From Plazaster borealis (taxonomy: Eukaryota > Echinodermata > Asteroidea > Forcipulatida > Labidiasteridae), in NCBI GenBank assembly GCA_021014325.1, contig JAJGQC010000708.1:74501-138500 (forward strand): a stretch of 64,000 bases of DNA, given 5' to 3'. Position numbers and translations under genes: made by a program. The notes beneath the pieces are model-generated. The model was not told the DNA's origin. It saw nothing but the letters and a program-made list of their open reading frames with translations, and searched no databases. Positions 32,601 through 44,600 of this stretch are shown here, in pieces. Numbering within the stretch: the stretch's first letter is position 1; the number at the start of each line of letters is the position of its first letter.

Positions 32601-35600
32601 CTGAAAAAATAGTACAAAATACAAACCATGAATTCATTTTGACAATAAAACTTTGTTATCTTAACCCTTTAGAGACCATTAATTTCTGTATAATCATCAC
32701 CATTCACCAAGACCTGGTTTTATTGTTGATTTTTTGAAGCAATATTTTTCTCATAGAAGTGTCTGGAAGAAATAATATGAAACAGAAATTTTGTTTTGTT
32801 CTAGAAACATAGACACTAGGTTAACGTGGGAAACATTGGAAAATGTCAATTCAGGTCATGACCTTTACTTTGACCTTTTTGGTTGAGCAAAAGTATGTCC
32901 GATCTTGCAGCCGTTTGCGGCCGCTATGAGCATTTTGGTACAAGTCGTTTCCAGCCGCTATGGTCTATAAAGGGTTAAATCATACAAATCAATTGGAAAC
33001 AAATTGTACACTGCGTTTAGAACTTGCATTCTTCCTGCGTGCAGTCAGGTTGTATAGTTGGGTGATTTATTTTTTCTCTCAGCATTTCAAGCCACATTCA
33101 GTAGATCAAGAACTAAATGAACTCAAAAAAGAGCTGCATTTTCAACCTGGAAATTCTTTTGTGTCTTTGAAGTATTCAAAACTTAGTGCAAAAATGTGTT
33201 GGTTTTAAATAACACACTAATTTTGCCACTAGATGTGCTAGTATTAGTGATGCAGGTGTTGCTCTTACAGCATCAAGGTATGGTACAATCAAACACTGTA
33301 AAGAAACTTCTGTGCACATTTCTCATGCTCAAAGGATTTGTAATACCCACTGTTTGAATGATGACATGAATATTTAAATGGGACTGTAGTCATGATGATC
33401 ATAATGACTGTCTCCCTGTGGCTCTATATGGAATTATGAACTCTAATCCAGTTACAGCATGCGGGCCTCACATCACAAAGGGTGCTGTCATTACTATATT
33501 ATTGTGATGTACTGGCTAGCACACACATACATGCAGTTACTGGGTTAGAGTTCATAATTCCATGTTACAGTCACAGGCCTGCTATGATCATGATGACAAT
33601 CCCTTTAAACAGTGCCTTAAAGGTATCATACACGTTTGGTAATGACTCAAAAAAAATATTAGCATAAAAACTTACTTGGTAACAAGCAACGGAGAGCTGT
33701 TGATAGCATAAGACATTGTAGGAAACGACTTCCTCTGAAGTAACGTAGTTTTTGAGTAAGAGTAATTTCTCACTAAAATAATAAAAACTTCTTGCAAGAA
33801 GTTTTTATTCCTATCTGAAAGCACACAAATTTGTACAACAAGGGTGTTTTTTCTTTCATCATTTTCTTGCAACTTCGTTGAGCCAAAATTTTCACAAGCT
33901 TGTTATTTTATGCATATGTTGGGATACACCAAATGAGAACACTGGTCTTTGACAATTACCAAACGGTGCCTTTAATAGTGAGATCAAAACACCAACAATT
34001 AGCAAAAACAAAACATGGGATAGAATTTAAACCTTCATTTTTAACTAAATTGATGAACCTACTTCTGCATCCAATGAGTTCAATGCGCATCGCTGGATAT
34101 CCCACAAAGTTGATTGGTTTGATACGGATGAAGCGTGCTCTGATTGGCTGCTCAAATTTGTTAGTAACGGGTGTTGATTGGTTAGTGTTGCCACGGAATG
34201 TCTGTTAAAAACAAAACAAGAAAACAATAAGCATGCATGTTTAGTAAAACTTATCAAACAGTAAAACAGGTTGTCAAAGACTGGTTCATAGAGTTTAGAC
34301 AATTAAGTTATTTACACTCTGATGTAAAATTTGAAATCTAAGCAGAGATGTTTCGTTGAAGATATTTTCTAATTCAAGCAAAGTTGTCTAATTCAAGCAA
34401 AGTTTTCTAATGCATTTTTTTTCAAATCCAAATGTTGATGTCATTTATCCCAGTTTGGTTCAATGGTTTCAACTTCAAATAAAGTGCTTTTTTAAAGCAA
34501 TTTTTGCAATGGGGTTCACAAATTAACCGGTGTTCTCTGTTTGCAAAGATTTTGAGAATAATTTGTGTTCAAGAGTTGGAATTGAAAACAGCTGGCTCGT
34601 ATTATTGTAATAAAGAAACCATTTACCTGAGGTTGTCCTGTAGATGCTCCATGGCCACTCACATTGTACCAGGTGTTGTTGTTGAGGCTGTATTCTACTT
34701 GGAATGCTGTGACACGCCAAGTGTTGCTATCTATCCCTTGAATTATGACCCCTTCAATAGGAGTCACCATCAGTAAGTCTACCTTTAGCCATGGAGATTC
34801 TGTGTCATTCTGTGATGGACACCATCCACCAATGACATGATTCAAACGTCCATTACTAGGCTTACATTTATCTGGTTGGTCCTGGTTGGTACTAGAGGCT
34901 GTTATTCTCCACTCAGGAATGGAATGATCTTCCACTCCAAGGTGTTGCCCACATACCAAATGAACTGTAAACAAACATATGTATAGTCATGATTTTGATA
35001 ACATTTTGTTAAGTTGTGTAAAAATGGCAGTACACATTTGGCTTTTCTTCAAAACAACACAACTTGCCGGCTGATGAGGGCCAAAATTGTTTCCGGTTTT
35101 CTGAGTAATAGAAACCTTGTTTTTTTTTATTGGATCAACTGCTTAATTTTTGAATTCTGTACAATTTTATTTTTGGTTTTTTACAATCTTAATAATGGAT
35201 AGCAATTTCTTGATGTGTTTGGTTTTCCAATAACAATTAAATGAGTACTGTCTTAAAATCTTTAATCCTCTTAAACTGCATAAAGTTACACAATGTTAAG
35301 AGTAAAAAGCACTATACAAAACGAAAAATGCACCCCTGTGCTGAGTTCTGGTTTTCTTGTGTGTAATTGGGGTTCTTTGAAAGCATTTCTTGATAAGTCC
35401 ATTGTTTCTATTCTGAATGATAATGCGAGTTAATCATTTCTTGTTGAAACTCACCTTTACATCCCAGGAGTTCAACACGTATCCATAGAGAGCCATCAGT
35501 CTGGTTTAGCATGATGCGGATATAACGAGCTGTGATTGGTGGATGAAACATGCTGGTAGCTTCAGAGCTTGATGTGGTGTTCTTTCTGATTATCTGTTGT

Positions 35601-38600
35601 GATAGAAATGCAAAAATTATTTAATATGTTTAAACATATGTACAACCTTACTTACTGTAACAGTGTGATCCCATCAGCACTGAAGACAAGCATTGCACTT
35701 GTATACAACATTTAACTTTAGACACAGTAGACTCATCAATCTAGCTCCACCTCTTAATTTATTGACAAATCACAACAGGTGAATGGATTCCAAGAATACA
35801 GGTCTGTCATTATAAAATCCCATCACAAAATGTATATCTGCAATGTAGCTGTAGCCATTGGGGCAGCTGCATTGTGTTTGGTGCAGTGATCTGGTGGGAT
35901 AATCAAAGGGTGCAGATGATTATACAATTCCATTTGAATGTTTTTGCTTGTCAGTTTTCATTGTGGTACTAAATGGATTTATAAAACTAGTTCTTTATTG
36001 ATCAAACCAGTATTTAAAAAGTATTAGCACAAACTCATAAAAAGTTTGATTTTATGATGGACACTTTATGTGCAGCAATTAACACATATCAGTGTAGGTT
36101 AGAGATCAAAGTTCTTACCTGTGCTGAATTCATATTATGCCAAGTACTCTGGTCATCACTGTACTCCAGTTGGTACTCATGACTCATATCTACACTGGTT
36201 CCCTGATCAGATCCCTGCAACATCATAATTCTCTCTACTGTGACTCTAATTTCGAGATCAATCTGTAACCATGGTTTGTTGTCATTAGGTTCAGGGCACC
36301 AGCCAATAGTATTACTGTTTGCTGATTGAGTGAGTCGTGCATTGCTTGGTTGACAGTTACCATCTACCCTCCATTTTGTACTTGATGCTGTGATGCGGTA
36401 GTCAGGAATGCTACCATCTCCCATTCCAAGACGTTGCAAACAAAACCAGCGTTCTATTAAAGATTAATGGAAACTCAATATTAGCATTACTGAAGTATGT
36501 CTTATTAATGCAGCATTATAATGATGATCATAATGATCTTCACTGAGTGGCTTTTGGAACATAATTTGTTTGGTTTTGGTACACAGTATGCAAATTGGAT
36601 TATGTAATCCTTGACATCGCAATTGCCAATTGTGATGTCAAGGATTACATAATCCAATTTCCATACTGTGTACCAAAACAAAACAAATTATGTTCCAAAA
36701 GCCACACAGTGAAGATGTCTGTAATTATTTAAATCAGATGTTAAAATTGTCTGGTAAAATGTTTCTGCTGGATCGGAAAAAAAACCATTTCTAAAAAAGG
36801 TAAAAGATCTCTTTGGTTTGAAATTCAGACAAGAGGAAATGAAGGCTCTCCCGTTTTTTTCAAATTACATACAATTTTCCTTTTACTTGTAAAGTAAGTA
36901 TATTGGTATCTATTGTTTTCAATATGCATTGTCAATTATATCAAATAAACTTTTACATGTGTGTTTATATTTAATGTTTCAGTTGTGTGAAGTAAACACA
37001 AGGGTTGTTTACAAGATGACCTTACCATTACATCCAAGGAGTTCAACACACATTGATGGACGGTATTTATACCTAGTTGGTATGATGCGGATGTAGCGTG
37101 CTCTGATTCCCTCATTGAACATGTTGGTTACTCTGATGTATCTTCCTCTATTTCCAGGGAATCTCTGTAAAGGAAAATAAATTTGATGCTCATTGACAAC
37201 AAATCATCTCAAAGTTAGAATGGTTGGAATACACATTGGTTGTATGAAGTTCTCCTGTCATATGCTGCTATACGTATTTTGAAGGAATAATGTTACGTGA
37301 AAAAATCTTTCGACTCTCGATGACAACTAGAACTAACCATCTCAAAGCTACAATGGTTGAAAACCACATGGGTTGTAAGAATTATATGCTGCTGTTTTCT
37401 TGTGGAGAAATCAAGTTATGTCAGTTTGGTATACAAAAGCTGCATAGCTATTATTTTGTAGTTTCTTTTGTTTTAATTGTATAATTGACTTCCTATGTGT
37501 AATAAAAGCAATATGGAAAAATAAACAAAACACAATACTATTATATCATTCTTGTTGATTTTGAATTGCACCCATGCCATTTCAGTGACTCATTGAAGAA
37601 ACAATAATAACTGCTAAGGCATTGCTTTATGTTGTTGATATTTCAATTCCTTTATCTGCATGATGATTTTCTGCCATTTATGTATGATGTCATACCTGTG
37701 CATTGACCTTAGATGTCCCTCCTATGTATCCCCAGTCTTGGTCATTGCCACTGTATGCAATCAGAAACTCTGTCACCCAGTAACCTATGTAGTAGTTGCT
37801 GCCCTGTGTTATAACACCTTGAATCAGTGCAGGCTGTTGTAAGTCCACCTGGTACCATGCAGTGTCTCTATCACTCAGTGTGGGACACCAGCCACCATAC
37901 ACATCTAGTCGTCCTTTAGGGTTATATGAGCAGAAACCTTCATCAGTAGAGGATGGTGTAATTCTGTCATCAGGGATGCTACCATCTTCCATTCCAAGAC
38001 TGTGGCCACAGACTCCATCAACTGAATAGATATTAAATAATTATATGTTGCCCAAAAATAATTCATAATAGTCTGATTATTTTCATAGTTATTTTGTTTA
38101 ATGATCTTTTCATTAATGTATGGTTTGTGCTGTATATGAAGAGAAGTGTCATGACACAAAGAATCATGTTTTGACATTTCCCCCAGTGTCTGGAGGCAAT
38201 TCATAGTATGATTATTTTCATAGATATGTTTTTCGGAATTATGTTTTCATTAAAGCCTGGCTTATAATGTGAAGAGAATTTTAATGACACAAGGAATGAT
38301 GTTACATTATTTCCCTTATCTGGAGGAAATTCACACGAAATATGAATAAGGCATGCGCTTAGGCAACAATACACTGCATTGATTTTATTTCAATCATTTT
38401 AGTCATGTGACATGTAACTAGTGCACTAGTCCCAAATCTGTTACACTATAGTATAACAATTTTGGGACACGTAACATTATTGTATGGGGTATTTTTTCCT
38501 AATTTCTGACTTTCAATGATATTCAATCAAAACCGCCTTGAATTTGATCCTTTAACTGGCGCAAAATTCCTCCGTGGAATGTAAAGACCCATTTGTTGTT

Positions 38601-41600
38601 GAAATCCAATGACGTCATGTTTCAAATTTTTCTCTAAAAGTTTCAGGAATGAACCAACAAATCCCTGTATAAAAATGTACAGATGCAAGTAGACCAAAGC
38701 GGCATCATTTGATGTTTTTTATTTTGACAAATTTTGCACTGGAAAGTATCAAATACAATGGCAATTTACCCCATTTTAACGTGAGGTTAGAGACTTGTAA
38801 TTTTTCTCCATTCATATTAGGACTCTATCTATTGGGAAATGAGTACATAACAAAAAGGAAAACTTTACTTTAGAGCCTCTCTTTAAGATTGATGACAATT
38901 CATTGACCAACAGCACTAATGTTATGTATTCTGTGAAGAAATAGTGAATGTTGCTAAATAAACATGGTACAAACTTTGCTTTGCATCAGGACAGTTTCAC
39001 AGCAGAACTTCATTTGGAAACTTGTTTTTCCCTTTGGAGGACCTACTTAAGATCTTTACATGTTCTAGTGTTTCCAGGAAGTGTAAGTTAGGGTTATGTC
39101 TACAAAAGTAATGTACAGGAATTCCCAAATTCAAATAATAAAACAAGAATGGTGTGTTGACAAACACAAATGCCCTGCTGACTTTAATTTCATTCATCTT
39201 GAGTTATCGCTCAGACAACATTTCTTTTGTTTTAGCCATAATGACCTTGTCATTTAACCTGAGGGGTCCACAAACAACAGGCTTAATTTTGGGAGATCCC
39301 AAGACCAAACACCACACCATATGGACAAGTTGCTCACATTTGCTGAATGGGCACCATTCAACACGGGAAATTGAAGGTCCGATGATGCAAAATCGGCAGT
39401 TTTTCCTTCATAATTAAAAAGTTTATCTGACTATTTTACCATCTCGTCCGGTTTTTGAAAGCTTCATTCATACTCTCTAGAAAAGGTTTGGGAAACAAAA
39501 TATAACACAATCTGGGAAATGGGGCTTTTTTCAGTACAAAACTGGGACAAAAATCCAAATACGAGCATTTCCTATGGAGGTCAACACAGATTGGACTACA
39601 TTTCCAGTGGGTTCACTCACTGAACTGAACAGCAAAATAGTTTCAGTCAACGTACAGACCCATCTCGCACAGCAGAATAAACTATGGAAAATTCTCTAGT
39701 CATCTTTATAAAACAAATTCTACTTTGTGACCTCGGTAATGTATGTAAAGTCCGGTGTAGTCTGGTTCTGCGGTTTACTCACACAATACGCTTTGAATGG
39801 GTCACTGGTCGCAGGAACCAGATCTGCTACACACGCTTTCTCTACACGTTGCAATAAATCATTACAGAAGCATGCATTTGTATACTGGTTTTTCCTATTT
39901 TGACGCCGAAATATGTACCTAAACTTGGTAATATGAATAAAAGATATATATGTCATTCTGCCAATATTAGTTTGGTTTGAAACCATCTTGTTTGTGAAGA
40001 AATTAGCAAAACTCTGTCAAGTTGGAAGCAGTTTTTCTATCAGATTACAACATTAATGTGAATAGGGGTGATTTTAAACTCTCACTTGAATGTGTTCAGT
40101 CAAAAATGAATGTTAATACCTGCTGATTTGTCTCAAGATCTCAACAATTGCCATCAAACTTAAGTTACAGCTGAAAATGGGGAAATAATAATAACGTTTG
40201 TATTTTGTTCTGTGGTCTTTGGGACCAGAGTTGTTTCAGGTGATTCAAAGCTTGCGTTATAACGATGCGCTGTAGAAAGTTTACATATTTATTTACATGT
40301 TATTATCTTGTGCAGGAAACTTATAGCTATAGTTGTTTTCAATATAAACAGGGCCTACTTTGATACTGAATTGTAATTTGTGTGATGTCAATGAATGTGC
40401 TGCATAATCATGTGCAGGTTCCCCTATTATTAAAAATGGTCTAGTCCACTGACTTGTTTATTACTCAACGCAATCAGGTCAGTGCACACACGCGGCCGTC
40501 ACACACACACACACGGCTTGTGTTCTTTAATGCACAAAATATGGCCTAAGTTGTTCATATGCAATTTTGAATTTGATATGCCAAGTCCTTCTTGAGTTAT
40601 CGCTCTGACATTTCTTTTGTTTTTGCCATAATGACCTTAATATTTAACTTAGGGGGTCTGGGGATCCCAAGACCAATTGCCAAACCAAGTCTGGAGTTGA
40701 TATGCCAAGACCTTCTTGAGTTATCGCTCTGACTTTTGTTTTTGCCCATAATGACCTTAATATTCAACTAAGGGGTCTTAAAACAACAGGCTTCTGGGGA
40801 TCCCAAGACCAATTGCCAAACCAAGTCTGGAGTTGATATGCCAAGACCTTCTTGAGTTATCGCTTTGACTTTTTGTTTTTTGCCCATAATGACCTTAATA
40901 TTCAACTGAGGGGGTCTTAAAACAACAGGCTTCTGGGGGATTCCAAGACCAATTGCCAAACCAAGTGTGGAGTTGATATGCCAAGTCCTACTCGAGTTAT
41001 CGCTCTGACATTTTTTGTTGCCATAATGACCTTTACATTTGACCTAGAGGGTCCGCAATTCTGAGGGATCCCAAGACCAATCCCCACACCACGTTTGGAG
41101 TTGATATGCCAAGTCCTTCTTGACTTATCGCTCGGACAATGATTGCAAACACATACACACACACACATGTTTGTAAATCCTGCTTACCAAGGACTTCTCT
41201 TTGTTCTCCCATTGTTTGGTTTTTAGCGACGTCCACATTGGGTTTGTACACGAAAACGAAGCGAGGACGTCCTCGCTCTGTCAAACAACCGGATCCCTTT
41301 TGTTAAAGGCCTTGGTTTCAATGGATAGACAAGCTCGCACACATGCACGGATCGACAAGGGAAACATGGCCCTTCGGCTTTGCCTGGCCAGGCATAGAGA
41401 AACAGGACATCCATCCACAAAAACCTCCATCCACTCATGACAGATAAGTAACCTTGTTGTATTTGTAAGTGCACCATTCTACACAGTTGCTTGATATTCA
41501 GTATTGGGCCTTATTTGACACTGGTTTATATTGTCATCAAGTCATGTTGTGATAGGGAGAGACATTGCTGGAGTGTTAACAATATGCTATTCATTGTCTG

Positions 41601-44600
41601 CTGTCAGAGGATTGTACATGAATGAAATCTCTATCATTATTCACATTGCTGATTAATTCACACATCACAAACCCAGTCAAATCCAGTTTACTCTTGATAT
41701 CAAATGGCTTTGCAGAATTCCTTCACTCTACCATTGACATGTGTACATGTATAGAACATGAAAACAGAAACACAGTTGATCATGGTAAGAACAGTCTTAA
41801 CGTGGCTGTAATATTGTTACTTTGATGAGGTGGCTCATGAGGGGGATTATTGTCAAGTGCTAATCTCAGGTCTGGATTTCAACACAAAGACCACAGTGGA
41901 GTTTGTCTGAGCATATAAAACCTGACCAAGATTGAATGTGTTAGTGATATGCACAGAGGGTAATGAGTTCCATACAAATCAAGCATGTAAAGCAGGCTGA
42001 GGTCATGTTTATCCACCAAGTCAGCTTGCATTGCAACCACAGAAGAACATCAACTATTTGGTCTAGTAATCACTCATGGGAAAAGTGTAATGAAGAACAG
42101 AATGTTATTTGAATTCAGTTTGTCATGTTTCAATTAAATAAAAGAAATTCTGTATCATAAACCTGCTATTTGAGAACATACAGAGTGCTTAGCACCAGAC
42201 ATCACTAAGTCATATCACTTACCTCTGCAGCCAAGGAGCTCAATACGTAGGGATGGTCGGCCATTCCAGGCTGTTGGTCTGATGCGGATGTACCGTGCTT
42301 GAATAGGCTGCTTGAATATATTGGTAACTGGGGTGTTTCCATCAGTGTTGCCATTGAATGTCTGTCAATGAAACCAGAGGTGGACATGATAAGAAATAAA
42401 TGAATTAATAATAATTAATACTCAGATCATGAATAATGACTGTACAGCTTCATTGAAGTGTCTTTGTTTATATGGAATACATGTTGGGATGGAGGGTGTC
42501 TTTGCTGAATACTCTTACCTGTGGAGTAGAGGTCCCATTCACATACAGCCATGCATTATTATCAATGCTGTATTGTACCTGGTAATGTGTCACACACCGA
42601 TCAGAGTCTGGACTGCCCTGTGTGATGACACCCTCAATCTGCACAGGCTCTGTACCCATATCTACTTGAAGCCATGAATCCTCATATTGCCCATCAGCTG
42701 GGAACCAACAACGGTTCAGGTTCAGTCGTGCATTACTTGGCTGATACCATGAACTATACTGACTAGATGCTGTGATTCTAACATCAGGAATACTCCTCTC
42801 TTCCATTCCAAGTGCATGTCCACAATATCTACCAACTGAAACAAAACAAAACGCAATGGCCTTTAATTATATGAGGAACTAGGTGATTAATTTTTTTTCA
42901 AAACAACATTTAAAGAGGAAGGGAAATGACCAATTCGATTTTGTGTTGTACTCATTTTCCAATAGATAGAGTCCTCTAGATCATGTACATTACTTTTATA
43001 GACAAAACCCTAACTAACACTTCCTGGAAACACTAGAACATGTAAAGATCTTAAACATGTTGGTCCTCAAGAAGGAAAAACAAGTATTCAAATAAAGTTC
43101 TGCTATGAAACTGTCTCGATGCAAAGCTAAGTTTGCACCATGTTTATATAACAACATTCAGTATTTCTTCAGAGAATACATAAAATTAGTGCTGTTGGTC
43201 AGTGAATTGTCATCAATCTTAAAGAGGGGCTCCAAAGTAAACAAAAATAAAAACTTTTGTTGATGTGCTCATTTTTTGTGATGTACTCATTTTCCATTAG
43301 ATAGAGTCCTAATATGAATGGGGAAAAAATGACAAGTCTCTAACCTTGTTAAAATGGTATAAATTGCCATTGTATTTTATACCTTTCCAGTGCGAAATTT
43401 GTCAACATAAAAAAACATCCAATGATGCCACTTTGGTCTATACTTGCATCTGTGCATTTTTATACGGGATTAGTTGGTTCATTCCTGACTCTTTTAGAGA
43501 AAAATTTGAACATGACGTCATTGGATTTCATCAACAACTGGGTCTTTACATTCCAAGGAGAAATTTTGCATCAGTCAAAAGGTCAAATTCAGGGTCCTTT
43601 TTATTACTAGCTATCGAAAGTCAGGAATAAACCAAAACATCCCCATACAAAAATGTAGAGACCGATTTTTCTCAGAATGTCATCAAATGTTTTGGATGTT
43701 GACAAACTGTGCGGTGGAAAGTTATCAAATACATTGGCAATTTACACCATTTTAACGTGAGGTTTTAGAGACTTGTAATTTTTTCCCCACTCACATGAGG
43801 ACTCTATCTATTGGAAAATGAGTACATCACAAAAATTGAATTGGTCATTTATTCCCTTCCTCTTTAAGCCAAAAGTCAACTGATGTGGTTTAAATTGTAG
43901 TGTTTCATATTAAATTGATATCAAATAATAAACCACAAGGGAAACTGACTGGGTACATTTTAAATGATTTGGGTTGTTCAACCCTAAATCATTTTAAATT
44001 GAGTCACTGTTAAAATTGTCTCACATAAAGAATCAAAACATTCAATGCATATGGAAACATTGGTAGTATTTCATGAAAATATGTTTCAAACTTATTCAGC
44101 AATTAGATGGAGATAGTCCTCCTGGTCATGATTAATACAAGCAATTGTAGACATACCAGTTGGTTGTATACTCAAGTGCTCCATAGACAGGGTGTAGTCA
44201 ACAGGTCCGATGTGAAAGGGTGTCTCCATCAAATGACCAGTGATGTTACGTTCATTGGTGAGGTCCAGACGGATTGTCCAGTTCCCTTCAGTCAGATTAT
44301 GTAGAATCTCATTGCCAAGCCAGAACTCCCCATCCAATGACCCAAAGCCATCCTTGTAATCTGCCCAACTGCGGTTGAAATCGACTGATCCATCATAGCG
44401 CCGCTGGACCACCTAGAAAGAAATAAAGTTAGATCATATAATCTACTAGCATGTAGTGAAGATCAAATTTGAACATTAGTTTCAGATTTATCTTCAACAT
44501 TTGGTTAATTTTTCAAAACTCTGACAAGATAAAACAGTTGTTGTAGACCTCAGTATGAGTTATCAGGTACATTATGTTTAAATTATTGATGTCTTGGTAA

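Noticed and set aside
43346..43630. 94-codon frame in an intron
   Set aside because: It lies inside a repeated block whose inverted copy at 38.5 kb does not preserve the frame.
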